Assembly: GCF_014281055.1 (NCBI RefSeq)
Contig: NZ_JACRSE010000003.1
Span: 124,001 to 188,000 of the forward strand
Reading direction: 5' to 3'
Source of the DNA: Fluviispira vulneris
Lineage (GTDB): Bacteria > Bdellovibrionota_B > Oligoflexia > Silvanigrellales > Silvanigrellaceae
DNA length: 64,000 bases
Shown: in pieces, positions 18,169-27,384 of the stretch
How the letters are laid out: every line of letters starts with the position of its first letter
How positions within the stretch are numbered: position 1 is the stretch's first letter
The notes under the pieces: generated by a model
Seen by the model: only the letters and a program-made list of their open reading frames with translations
Told to the model about the DNA's origin: nothing
Database searches by the model: none
Translations under genes and position numbers: made by a program

Positions 18169-19647
18169 TTATATAACCACTGTCCATTTTGTTCCAGCGG
18201 GCGCATCTTGAATCTGTACCCCTTGCGCAAGCAACTCATCGCGGATTGCATCGGACTTTGCCCAGTCCTTATCAGCTCTTGCTTTTGTTCTTTCTTGAAT
18301 TTTTAGCTCAATGTCTTCGACTGAAATCTCTGTCCCTAAATTATAATTTCTTAAGTTTTCAAAAAATACTTTAGGCTCATCTATTAAAATTCCTAATGTA
18401 GTCTTCAACCAATTTTTAAATTCAGGCCATTTTGTTTTCAATAAAAGAATATCTTCTTCTCTTAATTTCTGCCCAGATTTTTCGAGTTTACCCAATTGGA
18501 TATTGACATTTTTAATGAAATCAAAAAATGTCGCCATTGCTCCATTGCTATTTAAGTCGTCTGCTAAAAATTCTTTCATTTTAGTAGTAAGATTGCTTAA
18601 ATCAGCAAAAATAAGTCCATCAAACTCTTTCTGAGCTGAAATTAAATTCGATTGCTCTGCATAGCTATTAACCAAGGAAACAAAACGATAAATTTTAGCT
18701 AATTTCTTTAGGTTTTCTGTCGCTAACTCGAATGTAAAATCAAGAGTTTGAGAATAAGAAACGGATAAAAAAACCAAGCGCAGAACTTCAGATGGATATT
18801 TGGCTAAGAAATCTTTTATCGCAACTAAATGATTGGTGCTCTTACTCATTTTCTCACCGTATAAAGTCACCATTCCTGCATGCAGCCAAGTGCTTGCTAA
18901 AGGTTTGCCTGATGCTGCTTCTGACTGAGCTATTTCAGCCTCGTGATGAGGAAAGATAAGATCTCTGCCACCCATATGAATATCTATGGAATCGCCAAAT
19001 AACGAGTGAATCATAGCTGAACATTCAACATGCCAACCCGGACGACCATCTCCCCAAGGAGAGGACCAAAAAACTTCACCTGCTTTTGCAAACTTCCAGA
19101 GGGCAAAATCAAGAGCGTCTTCCTTAGTTTCGTCTACTTCTATCCGGGCTCCTGCTTTTAAATCATTTATTTTGTTTTTACTTAATTTACCGTATTCTTC
19201 GAATTTACGTACGCGATAATAAACACCAGACTGACTCACATAGGCAAACTGTTTTTCAATGAGTTTTTCAATGAGAGTGATGATTTGTGGTATTGTTTCT
19301 GTTACTTTAGGTTCGTGCATAGGACGAAGTAAATTGAATAGCTCTAACATTTCGTTTTGTTCTGAGACATATCTTGAAACAAGCTGTGAGCAAGAAATAT
19401 TTTCGCTATTTGCTTTATTAATAATTTTATCATCTACATCAGTTATATTACGTGCCCAATCAACTTCATTACCTTGATCTTTTAAAGTACGATAAAGTAA
19501 ATCATATGAGAAAAATGTGCGGCTGTGACCAATATGTGTATTCCCATATGGGGTTACACCACAGCAATACATTGTTACTTTTCCATTTTGCAGAGATTTA
19601 AATGGTTCTTTTTTCCCAGAAAGCGTATTAAAAAATTGTATTGCCAT
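18169..19647 (-). CDS. cysS: Cysteinyl-tRNA synthetase
   Basis: A 492-residue class I aminoacyl-tRNA synthetase charging tRNA-Cys. The zinc- and ATP-site signature CCGVTPYGNTHIGHSRTF contains the HIGH motif. The KMSKS loop is seen as GEKMSKSTNHLV, and the substrate-site GRPGWHVECSAM and HHEAEIAQSEAASGK segments are intact. Its length is as expected for the family. It begins 10 bases after the dnaJ stop with no strong ribosome binding site, so translation may depend on coupling to dnaJ. A terminator follows. Confidence 0.97.
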   Translation of the reverse strand: MAIQFFNTLSGKKEPFKSLQNGKVTMYCCGVTPYGNTHIGHSRTFFSYDLLYRTLKDQGNEVDWARNITDVDDKIINKANSENISCSQLVSRYVSEQNEMLELFNLLRPMHEPKVTETIPQIITLIEKLIEKQFAYVSQSGVYYRVRKFEEYGKLSKNKINDLKAGARIEVDETKEDALDFALWKFAKAGEVFWSSPWGDGRPGWHVECSAMIHSLFGDSIDIHMGGRDLIFPHHEAEIAQSEAASGKPLASTWLHAGMVTLYGEKMSKSTNHLVAIKDFLAKYPSEVLRLVFLSVSYSQTLDFTFELATENLKKLAKIYRFVSLVNSYAEQSNLISAQKEFDGLIFADLSNLTTKMKEFLADDLNSNGAMATFFDFIKNVNIQLGKLEKSGQKLREEDILLLKTKWPEFKNWLKTTLGILIDEPKVFFENLRNYNLGTEISVEDIELKIQERTKARADKDWAKSDAIRDELLAQGVQIQDAPAGTKWTVVI

Positions 19648-19656
19648 GAGTTATTT

Positions 19657-20784
19657 TTATCCAAATATTTTGTCAAAAAAGCCATTGCTATTCTTTACAT
19701 TTTGTCCCATTTTTAAGGCAAATGCTCTGAGATGCTCTTCCGCTTCTTTATTTATTTTTGTTGGAATTTCAACATTTACTTCAATAATAAGATCGCCTTT
19801 ACCTCTGCCATATTTTTCAAGCTTTGGTATTCCTGCACCGTGCACGACCAATCTTTGTCCAGGTTGAATACCTGCAGGGATTTCAATTTTACGCGGTTCT
19901 TCTTCGAAGCAATCAATCATAACTTCTGTTCCAAGAATGGCTTGGGCTACACCAACTTTTAATGAATAAACAAGATCGAATTCTTCTCGTTTAAACAAAT
20001 GATTTGGTTCTACTTCAATAAAGACATAAAGATCGCCCGCAGGTCCACCATTTACGCCACCTTCACCTTCTCCACCGACGCGCAAGCGCATACCCGTATC
20101 GATTCCGGCAGGAATTTTAACATTGATATTACTTGATTTTGTTTGAAATCCTGACCCCTTACAATCACCACAAGGAGTTGAAATACGCTTACCGCTGCCA
20201 TTACAGTCAGGGCAGGTTGAAGCATAAGTGAAAAAGCCCTGTTGAACAGCAACTTGTCCTTGCCCACGACAAGTTGAACACGTAACTGGTTTTGTCCCTT
20301 TTGCAGCTCCCGATCCTTCACAGGTGCCACATGCTGATTTACGGGGGATTTGAATTTTTTTCTCTGTACCAAGAACAGATTCTTTGAATGAAATGCGGAG
20401 ATCGTAACGAAGATCTCCTCCTTTACGCGCCCTGTTCCCACCACCACTGCGTCTACTTGAGCCTCCCATGCCAAAGAGATCTTCAAAGATAGAACCAAAG
20501 TGTTCGAAAACATCATCCACATTGCCAAAGCCAGCTCCACCGCCAAAGCCACCTGCATTGAGGCCTGCATGACCAAATTGATCATAGCGTTGACGCTTAG
20601 CGGGATCACTTAAAACTTCATAAGCTTCAGCAGCTTCTTTGAATTTTTCCTCTGCTGCTTTATCCCCAGGGTTTCGATCTGGGTGATATTGGACAGCAAG
20701 CTTTCGATAAGATTTTTTTATTTCATCTGCCGATGCAGATTTCGAGACTTGTAAAATTTCATAATAATCGCGTTTTGTAGCCAT
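19657..20784 (-). CDS. dnaJ: Chaperone DnaJ (Hsp40)
   Basis: A 375-residue type I J-protein, the co-chaperone that stimulates DnaK ATPase. The order is: J domain (about residues 1-70) with YHPDRNPGD containing HPD; a Gly/Phe-rich linker (about 75-125); four CxxCxGxG zinc repeats (about 140-210: [32 protein letters not shown]); then the C-terminal substrate-binding domains. The frame is open upstream to 20970, but the family start is [14 protein letters not shown] at 20784, with GGAG 10 bases before it. dnaK and grpE are not adjacent; here dnaJ leads into cysS. Confidence 0.97.
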   Translation of the reverse strand: MATKRDYYEILQVSKSASADEIKKSYRKLAVQYHPDRNPGDKAAEEKFKEAAEAYEVLSDPAKRQRYDQFGHAGLNAGGFGGGAGFGNVDDVFEHFGSIFEDLFGMGGSSRRSGGGNRARKGGDLRYDLRISFKESVLGTEKKIQIPRKSACGTCEGSGAAKGTKPVTCSTCRGQGQVAVQQGFFTYASTCPDCNGSGKRISTPCGDCKGSGFQTKSSNINVKIPAGIDTGMRLRVGGEGEGGVNGGPAGDLYVFIEVEPNHLFKREEFDLVYSLKVGVAQAILGTEVMIDCFEEEPRKIEIPAGIQPGQRLVVHGAGIPKLEKYGRGKGDLIIEVNVEIPTKINKEAEEHLRAFALKMGQNVKNSNGFFDKIFG

Positions 20785-20933
20785 CTTAAAATTACTCCAG
20801 AGCTCTGCCGAGATCAGTAACGACAGGGGTGACAAGGTTGCGCTTGGAAACTTAACCTTGAACGTAAGAGAGTCAATAAGCAAAAAGCTATATTTATTAT
20901 AATTTAAAAAGACTAACCATAGAAAAACAGACG

Positions 20934-20959
20934 GCACCATAAAAAGAGTCTTATGGTGC
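20934..20959 (-). terminator. Possible terminator after lpxC
   Basis: On the minus strand a stem GCACCATAA/TTATGGTGC with a short loop lies 27 bases past the lpxC stop. No clean T-run follows directly (CGTCTGTTTTT), so termination may be partial and allow read-through into dnaJ. Confidence 0.5.
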
Positions 20960-20985
20960 TTTCCCGTCAAAGGTTTAGCTGTATT

Positions 20986-21951
20986 TTAGCCAACTGCAAG
21001 ACCAGTAAGATTTCTATCAATCTCTGAAAGAGATTTGGGGAAAGAAAGAATAGCTTTGAAACGAGCAGCTTCCTTTGCTGAAGGAACAATAATGCTTCTG
21101 CAAGACACTTCTGCCATAATTGCACGCGCAAGCTTATTGTGCAGGTCATGGCCTGCTTTGTGAGCTATGATATGCCCTAAAATTGGCATTCCAAGCATAT
21201 GAAGGTCACCTATACAGTCTAAAGCCTTGTGCTTCACAAATTCTTGTTCATGTCTTAATCCTTGGCGATTCATAACGCCTTCTGTTTTTGAAACAAGAAT
21301 AGCGTTTTCCATCGATCCACCTTTAGCGAGACCTTTGGAATACATGAGTTCAATATCTTCTTTTAAACAGAAGGTTCTTGCAAACGAAAATTCTTCACAA
21401 AATGATTTTGCAGTGTAATGCATTGAAATACTTTGACGACCAATGGCTGCCGCTCTTTCAAAATCAATCACATACGAAATAAGAGGTTTTTTAGAAGGCT
21501 CAACCCGCATGAAACGAGTTGGATTTTTTTCATCTACGACCTCAATGACTTTATCAATCACAACAACTTTTCTTGGTTCCTTTAACACTTCAACTCCCAC
21601 TTCATCAAAAAGTGTTAAAAAGGGTGCTGAAGAACCATCTAATATAGGCATTTCGCTATTGTTTATAGCAATAATAGCGTTGTCTATACCAAAACCAAAG
21701 AATGCTGCCATCAAATGCTCAATAGTAGAAACACTTGCCTCAGGCGAGCCAATGCGAGTCGCTAATGTTGTATCGAAAACAGAGTTAATATCCGCCTTTA
21801 TATAAGGCTTATTGAGCAGATCCGTGCGTTGAAAAATAAAACCTGTGTTTGCAGAAGCTGGTCGAATTTCAACAGAAATAACACTTCCTGAATGAACTCC
21901 GACACCAGAAAAAGAGACAGAACGTTTTAAAGTTCTTTGAAAGTTACTCAT
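20986..21951 (-). CDS. lpxC: UDP-3-O-acyl-N-acetylglucosamine deacetylase
   Basis: A 321-residue zinc amidase that carries out the committed step of lipid A synthesis, which tells us the organism is Gram-negative. Seen: TLKRSVSFSGVGVHSG at the N-terminus, STIEHLMAAFFGFGIDN with the first zinc histidine, the MNRQGLRHEQEFVKHKALD region, and LDCIGDLHMLGMPILGHI followed by HKAGHDLHNKLARAI, holding the remaining zinc ligands and the catalytic histidine. Length and motif spacing are normal. GGAG lies 5 bases upstream of the ATG. It is divergent from ssb. Confidence 0.96.
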   Translation of the reverse strand: MSNFQRTLKRSVSFSGVGVHSGSVISVEIRPASANTGFIFQRTDLLNKPYIKADINSVFDTTLATRIGSPEASVSTIEHLMAAFFGFGIDNAIIAINNSEMPILDGSSAPFLTLFDEVGVEVLKEPRKVVVIDKVIEVVDEKNPTRFMRVEPSKKPLISYVIDFERAAAIGRQSISMHYTAKSFCEEFSFARTFCLKEDIELMYSKGLAKGGSMENAILVSKTEGVMNRQGLRHEQEFVKHKALDCIGDLHMLGMPILGHIIAHKAGHDLHNKLARAIMAEVSCRSIIVPSAKEAARFKAILSFPKSLSEIDRNLTGLAVG

Positions 21952-22355
21952 GCTTTCTCCGTTAAGATCCCAAACATAAAAACATTAATAGGCCTATGCC
22001 ATATGATTTATTCAAAAAAACAAAAGAGCAAATCACCATGTAGCTTCATTCGCTAGCACTTTTATGAAATGACAGCAAGTGAGGCTCAATGGAAAAGTAT
22101 AAAAGTTCCATTGGCAAAGTGTATCGGATATTTTATCTTATCATCCAGTCTTTTTTAAAATAATATAGTATTATTTTACAGTTACTTTTTTGACATTTTA
22201 TTAAGCAAAATCAATTGGTCACTAACTGGTCAATATATACGAAATATTTCATAGCTGCTTTCAGCAATTGACGCTCGAATACACTCAATATAAGCCTATT
22301 GGGTGGGCAAAATTGTTTCCCATTCATTTTTTTCGGACACTGTGAGGAGTTTTTT
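21952..22355. other. Divergent intergenic region between lpxC and ssb
   Basis: No gene is visible. A TTGACA hexamer occurs at 22190-22195 without a matching -10 at normal spacing. The hexamer TGGTCA is repeated directly at 22216-22221 and 22227-22232 with an 11-bp period, one helical turn, as a regulator half-site pair would be. An 8-bp inverted repeat at 22087-22113 is listed separately. Confidence 0.4.
22087..22113. repeat. Inverted repeat between lpxC and ssb
   Basis: CAATGGAA (22087-22094) and TTCCATTG (22106-22113) form a perfect 8-bp inverted repeat separated by 11 bases. It extends by one more pair after a mismatch. No T-run follows, so an operator or mRNA hairpin is more likely than a terminator. 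Confidence 0.45.
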
Positions 22356-22844
22356 ATGTCTGGTGTAAATAAAGTCATTCTTATTGGTAGACTTGGGCAA
22401 GAACCTGAAATTAGAAGTACAGCAGGCGGCCAACAAGTCTGCACTTTAAATATAGCCACAAGCGAATCCTGGACAAAAGACGGCCATAAAGAAGAAAGAA
22501 CAGAATGGCACCGTGTTGTTCTTTGGGGAAGACAGGCAGAGCTTGCACATAAATATTTAAGAAAAGGGCGTATGGTTTATATTGAAGGCAAGTTGCAAAC
22601 ACGTTCTTGGCAAGATCAACAGGGACAAAAACGCTACACAACTGAAATTGTTGCAAATAATATGCAGTTCTTAGAAAGCGCTGGCTCAAACGCAAATCGC
22701 GACCAAAGCAACGACATTCCACCACCAAATGACCAAGGGCACGACTCTTATTATTCAAATGAAAACCCTTATGCTTCTTCTGGTAACAACAGCCAACCTT
22801 TCAGTAAAAACTCTCGCCCAATTGATGACGACATTCCGTTTTAA
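22356..22844 (+). CDS. ssb: Single-stranded DNA-binding protein
   Basis: A 162-residue SSB that coats single-stranded DNA during replication and repair. The OB fold occupies about residues 1-110, starting [20 protein letters not shown] and including [14 protein letters not shown] and [21 protein letters not shown] low-complexity Asn/Ser/Pro linker follows, then the acidic tip DDDIPF that recruits partner proteins. An upstream in-frame start at 22299 is rejected because GAGGAG precedes the ATG at 22356 and the OB fold begins there. Confidence 0.96.
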   Translation: MSGVNKVILIGRLGQEPEIRSTAGGQQVCTLNIATSESWTKDGHKEERTEWHRVVLWGRQAELAHKYLRKGRMVYIEGKLQTRSWQDQQGQKRYTTEIVANNMQFLESAGSNANRDQSNDIPPPNDQGHDSYYSNENPYASSGNNSQPFSKNSRPIDDDIPF

Positions 22845-22876
22845 TTGGAGCGAGTAGCATTCATTTAAAATAAAAA

Positions 22877-23584
22877 TTATATTTTTGTAGAATCACTTAA
22901 TTTATGAATACCTTCAGAAGTGATACTTATTGTAATAATATCACCGATAGCTGGAGTCGCTTCAAAAAGCATCTGAAAATTCATTCCAAAATCTTTTCTA
23001 TTGATTTTTGCAGTAGCTTTAAAAGACTGCTTAATATCATCCTTAGTTTTGAATTCACCTTTATATATAATTTTAAATGTCACAGGTTTTGTTACGTCTT
23101 TAATGGTCATATTACCGGTTAAATCTAAAGTATTTTTACCTGTTTTTTTAGCTGATGTTGACTTAAAGGTTAATAATGGAAACTTAATGGCATCAAAAAA
23201 ATCAGCACTTTTTAAGTGTTCATTTCTTGGATTAAACCCTGTGTCAATAGACGATGCTTTTGCACTTGCGATTAATTCGGTTTGAGAAAAATCTTTTGGA
23301 TTAAACTTAAATTTACCTTCAAACTCTTTAAATTCTCCAATAACTGAACTCACGACGAGATGATCAACCTCAAAATTAATTTTAGAGTAAAGAGGATTTA
23401 TTTCATAATCGTGCTTCGCTGGAACTGATTCTATTGATTTATTCTTCTTTGTTTGAGGAGATGATTCTATTGAAATAATATTATTTGTTTGAGTTGATGA
23501 TTCTATTGATTTAGCAAAACAGGTCATTGGAAGTACTAAAATTATAGACTTAAGCATATATTTTTTTAATTTATTTAATAACAT
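22877..23584 (-). CDS. Secreted YceI-family protein with N-terminal short repeats
   Basis: A 235-residue protein with a Sec-type signal peptide (basic start, hydrophobic LKSIILVLPMTCFA, cleavage likely near residue 25) and a YceI lipocalin-like barrel from about residue 58 to 228. The barrel is visible in YEINPLYSKINFEVDHLVVS, NPRNEHLKSADFFDAIKFP and LTGNMTIKDVTKPVTF. YceI proteins bind isoprenoid-type lipids in the periplasm. Between signal and barrel lies a Ser/Thr/Lys-rich linker containing three near-copies of KSIESxxQT/SIESSPQT/KSIESVP, visible also as DNA repeats around 23415-23515. It converges with ssb. The ligand is unknown. Confidence 0.87.
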   Translation of the reverse strand: MLLNKLKKYMLKSIILVLPMTCFAKSIESSTQTNNIISIESSPQTKKNKSIESVPAKHDYEINPLYSKINFEVDHLVVSSVIGEFKEFEGKFKFNPKDFSQTELIASAKASSIDTGFNPRNEHLKSADFFDAIKFPLLTFKSTSAKKTGKNTLDLTGNMTIKDVTKPVTFKIIYKGEFKTKDDIKQSFKATAKINRKDFGMNFQMLFEATPAIGDIITISITSEGIHKLSDSTKI

Positions 23585-24066
23585 AAAAATCCTTTAAAAA
23601 CGTCAATATATAAAACAAGGCGCAGAAAATTTCATAATTAACATCACAAGTCAAGAAATATTTATATTAAAATATTAATCATTTAATATTAAATAGTTAC
23701 AAAAAATAAAACATCAATTCAGTACTTTTATTAGATAAATTCCAGCTTGTTTACATAAACTATATTAGAAAAAATCTCTAATATTATACATTTAATCATC
23801 ATTATAACTTTTTCTTAAACCTAGATGAATATTCACTTCATTAAAAATATATTTAAAGCTTTATTGCAAATATATACACTCAATTAACTGCTGAACGCTT
23901 TATTTTATTTTAGATAGACAAAGATTCTTGAATAAAAATCAAATTTGCACACAGCTAGAAATCGAAGAGAAAAAATCTTGATTGCCAAAGCTAATTATGT
24001 TTTTATACAGATGAAAATTTATAAATAACGAGCTTTTTCTTAAGCTTATGCAGGAAAGATAAATAC
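23585..24066. other. AT-rich intergenic region between YceI gene and dapD
   Basis: The region separates two divergent genes and contains no open frame I can support, no hairpin with a T-run, and no clear -35/-10 pair. It presumably carries both promoters. Confidence 0.4.
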
Positions 24067-25185
24067 ATGCTTGTAAAAGATATGACAGAATTTAAGAAAA
24101 TCATTGAGAATATAGAAAAAAATAAGGATTACATGCGCCCCCAAGCATTTGCTATAGGTCTCGCAACGGTTGCTCAGAATGGCTCCTTGCTCGATAGTTA
24201 CTTTCCGTCACCAAATTTTCAAACAAACTTTGCAACTGCTGCCATACTTGCATATATTCTCGGTTATAAAAATGGTACGCATTCTTATCAAGTGTCGAAC
24301 GAACAAATTAATGAAATACTAAGCTATTTTACACCTTTTGCCGATGACAACAAAGAACACGCCAATATCGATATTCTAAAAAGCATGCAGAAAATTCTAC
24401 AAAATCAAAGTAAAAATCGAAAAACTATTGTTGTTTCATTTATAGCAGCTGCAGAAAATGATTCCGGCCCTCGAGAAGTCCCTGATGCCTACCTGCGTTT
24501 ACACTTACTTAGCCACAGACTTGTAAAACCCCATTGTATAAATTTAACAGGTCTCTTTAGCATCTTGCCTAACGTTGTTTGGACCTCAGAAGGCGCAATA
24601 GCAATCCAAGATTTAAATCTCAGAAAAATGGAAGCATTATACGAAGGTCGCAATTTAGTCGTTCACTCTATAGATAAATTCCCCCGGATGACCGATTTTG
24701 TAATCCCTACCGGAGTCCGCATTGCAGATGCCTCTCGAGTCCGTCTAGGTGCTTATTTAGGAGAAGGCACAACAGTTATGCATGAAGGTTTTGTCAACTT
24801 CAATGCAGGCTGCGAAGGCCCCAACATGATTGAGGGACGCATCTCAGCTGGAGTCTTTGTTAAAAAAGGCAGTGATCTTGGTGGCGGATGCTCCACTATG
24901 GGCACATTATCAGGTGGCGGAAATATAATCATTTCCATTGGTGAAAATTGTTTGCTTGGTGCTAATTCTGGTTTAGGCATTCCACTTGGAGATCGTTGTA
25001 CAATAGAAGCTGGACTTTATATAACATCTGGCACTAAAGTTTTATTTAATAATACAGTATTAAAGGCAAAAGATTTTGCTGGTAAAAATGATATTCTTTT
25101 CAGAAGGAATTCTCAAACAGGCTGTATAGAAGCTATTTCTAAAGCAAACTCAGTTGAATTAAATACTGTTTTACATCATAATTAA
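24067..25185 (+). CDS. dapD: Tetrahydrodipicolinate N-succinyltransferase-like acyltransferase
   Basis: A 372-residue left-handed beta-helix acyltransferase of the longer DapD type also found in actinobacteria. It succinylates tetrahydrodipicolinate in the lysine/meso-diaminopimelate pathway that feeds peptidoglycan. The N-terminal domain includes VVSFIAAAENDSGPREVPDA, the middle has DFVIPTGVRIADASRVRLGA, and hexapeptide repeats follow: YLGEGTTVMHEGFVNFNAG, GRISAGVFVKKGSDLGGGCS and GENCLLGANSGLGIPLGDRC. AGGAAAG lies upstream of the ATG. It seems to be transcribed alone and converges with the LtaS-like gene, with an A+T-only hairpin between them. Confidence 0.88.
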   Translation: MLVKDMTEFKKIIENIEKNKDYMRPQAFAIGLATVAQNGSLLDSYFPSPNFQTNFATAAILAYILGYKNGTHSYQVSNEQINEILSYFTPFADDNKEHANIDILKSMQKILQNQSKNRKTIVVSFIAAAENDSGPREVPDAYLRLHLLSHRLVKPHCINLTGLFSILPNVVWTSEGAIAIQDLNLRKMEALYEGRNLVVHSIDKFPRMTDFVIPTGVRIADASRVRLGAYLGEGTTVMHEGFVNFNAGCEGPNMIEGRISAGVFVKKGSDLGGGCSTMGTLSGGGNIIISIGENCLLGANSGLGIPLGDRCTIEAGLYITSGTKVLFNNTVLKAKDFAGKNDILFRRNSQTGCIEAISKANSVELNTVLHHN

Positions 25186-25204
25186 AAAATAAAGTTAAGA
25201 TATC

Positions 25205-27253
25205 TTATTTTTTTTCTAAACTATTTTTTTTACAGCAAATACCTTTTATTTTTAAATATTCATTTAAACGAAATAAAGCTTTTGCTGTCAGATAATAATC
25301 TGAATCTTCATTAGGAATGAAAACTTTTTTATTTTCTAATAGATCTTCTCGTTTCCATTGCACTACTTTATATTGATTCAAATGCTGTGGTGGAACAAAA
25401 ATTTTACCAAACCCATCCGTATAAACTGGCCATCTTCTCTGTTCAGAGAATAAAGAATCAGAGATAGTTTCAATATGATTTATATTTAAAAAATCAAGAA
25501 TTGTTGGATAAATATCTGCCTGACTCTTGCTTATATCTGAATTAAATGCATGAAGATTGAGTTTTTTTAACATATTTTCAACCAATCCACCATGTAAAAC
25601 AAGATTTGCTCGCGTTAACATATTCGCGAATTTATCTGGTGATTTGCTTTTATCAGAAAGCGGATATTCTAAATCAGGTATAAAATTCCCATGATCATTT
25701 ACCATAACTAACAAAGATTGATCCCAAATTGTTTTGTTAGATTTTTTATCCAATTTTTTATCCAATTTTTTATTTTTTATATTATTAATAAATCTTTCCA
25801 AATTTAAATCAGTATAATATGTTGTTTTTTGCATATTAAATTCAGCTTTATTCAAAAGATTTTGATCTGGATATTTAAGATCATGCAAAACAGTAAATTC
25901 GGGGTGATTGGTCAAAGTCATAACAATATGCAACTGAATTTTAGTGTCATTCGTAACCAAAGCATTGACTTTGTCAAACAAACTTTTATCAGAAGCACCC
26001 CACCAAGTTGATTCTGTATCCTTCGCAAAATCTCCCAAACCAGTCATGAATTTAACCCCATGAGTTGTCCAAAATTTTTGCGTATCATCAAAACGTAAAT
26101 CACCTGCATACCAATAATAACTCTGACTGTTATTGAAAGTTTTATTTAATATTTCAGGAATACAAATCGGATAATACTTAAATGTTCCTCTAAAAGCATC
26201 GGATGATTCACCTGTCCATGACCCACAAAGTGAACCTTGTTGTCCAGCACGAGTCACACCACCCACAGTCCAAGCATTTGAAAAAGAAATACCAGAAAGT
26301 GCAAGTTTATCATAATAAGGTGTAAAAGAGTATTTATGCTTTGGATACAACCATTGCCCATTTTGGGGTTTAAAACTCTCTAAAAGAATAATCCAAATAT
26401 AAAGAGGATCTTCACCGCTTAAACTATTTTGAACTTGAGTTTTTAATTCAGCACCAATTTTATTGTGTGCTAATATAGGTTTATCCTGAATAATACTATA
26501 AATATCATCATCCGTAATTTTGTTTTGTACAGAATCTTTTTTATAGCGCCATTTATATAGCACTCTATAGTCATTATCTAAATTTAGAACGTATTTATCA
26601 TTTTGGTAAAACTGTTCAAAAAGAAGATAAATAAAATTCTCAGTTACTGATTTAGTAGCAATATTTGCTGAAAATCTTTTAAAAAAACTTGATTCACTTA
26701 TTAAATTCTTAGAAACCAATAAAAAGATAGTCAGAATAATAATCATTATAAATTTTATAAACGATAATTTCAAAAAACGAAAATTTCTGATCTTAATAAA
26801 TATAATAATAACAGACAAATTCAGAAAAAATCCCAAGAAATATCTAGGATTAAAAATCATATTTAAACTAGAGCTCAAAAAATTCAAATCAAGTAAAAAT
26901 GTTAAATGCAATTTACTAATTCCTGATTTGTAAAAATCCGTATAAATTATATACAAAGAAAGAAAAGAAGTTATTAATAAATTCGCAACAAAAAAAGCTG
27001 TTATTTTGATTTTTTTTCTATTTAATATTAATAAAATTGGAGAAATAATAATTGTCAGAAGTATCGATATTAAAAAATCATTTGCAAACATGATATACAG
27101 AGAAATAATTCTATTTATATTTCCCTTTACCAATTCAAAACCCAAATCATTCATTGTAAAAAAATGTATGATCATTAAGTTAAAGAAAAAAATCAGGAAC
27201 TGGACTGATATCAATTCAAGATTAATTCTTTTATTACCCAAATAAGCTTTCAA
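25205..27253 (-). CDS. LtaS-like membrane phosphoglycerol transferase (sulfatase fold)
   Basis: A 682-residue protein with about five hydrophobic helices in residues 1-200 and an extracytoplasmic sulfatase-fold domain after about residue 270. Motifs include YIWIILLESFKPQNGQW (first metal ligand), WTVGGVTRAGQQGSLCGSW with the likely catalytic threonine, and SLLVMVNDHGNFIPDLE with the DH metal ligands. This is the layout of lipoteichoic acid synthases and of Gram-negative OpgB/EptA-like enzymes, which transfer phosphoglycerol or phosphoethanolamine to envelope glycans or lipids. The start is a TTG at 27253 supported by GGAGG 4 bases upstream. Residues near 490 carry a short tandem KKLDKKLDKK repeat. 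The acceptor is unknown. Confidence 0.8.
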   Translation of the reverse strand: MKAYLGNKRINLELISVQFLIFFFNLMIIHFFTMNDLGFELVKGNINRIISLYIMFANDFLISILLTIIISPILLILNRKKIKITAFFVANLLITSFLSLYIIYTDFYKSGISKLHLTFLLDLNFLSSSLNMIFNPRYFLGFFLNLSVIIIFIKIRNFRFLKLSFIKFIMIIILTIFLLVSKNLISESSFFKRFSANIATKSVTENFIYLLFEQFYQNDKYVLNLDNDYRVLYKWRYKKDSVQNKITDDDIYSIIQDKPILAHNKIGAELKTQVQNSLSGEDPLYIWIILLESFKPQNGQWLYPKHKYSFTPYYDKLALSGISFSNAWTVGGVTRAGQQGSLCGSWTGESSDAFRGTFKYYPICIPEILNKTFNNSQSYYWYAGDLRFDDTQKFWTTHGVKFMTGLGDFAKDTESTWWGASDKSLFDKVNALVTNDTKIQLHIVMTLTNHPEFTVLHDLKYPDQNLLNKAEFNMQKTTYYTDLNLERFINNIKNKKLDKKLDKKSNKTIWDQSLLVMVNDHGNFIPDLEYPLSDKSKSPDKFANMLTRANLVLHGGLVENMLKKLNLHAFNSDISKSQADIYPTILDFLNINHIETISDSLFSEQRRWPVYTDGFGKIFVPPQHLNQYKVVQWKREDLLENKKVFIPNEDSDYYLTAKALFRLNEYLKIKGICCKKNSLEKK

Positions 27254-27384
27254 TTATCCTCCAAATAAACCTGACTCTTAAATAAAAAAATTAAGATTTT
27301 CTTTACAGAAAACAAACTTGTTAACTATTACAATATATGAATAGAAGTCAAGAAAACTTTAAATCATAAAAATTTCTAATAATC

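Noticed and set aside
20052..20609. 185-codon frame on the same strand as dnaJ but in another phase
   Set aside because: It overlaps the conserved zinc-finger and J-domain coding sequence of dnaJ, which has clear motifs in its own frame.
21443..21805. 120-codon frame antisense to lpxC
   Set aside because: It is fully contained in lpxC, has no ribosome binding site and resembles no known protein.
25740..25775. Tandem repeat that might have been a satellite or CRISPR-like unit
   Set aside because: It is two to three copies of a 12-base unit inside the LtaS-like coding sequence encoding KKLD repeats; no spacer structure is present. I found no CRISPR array anywhere in the window.
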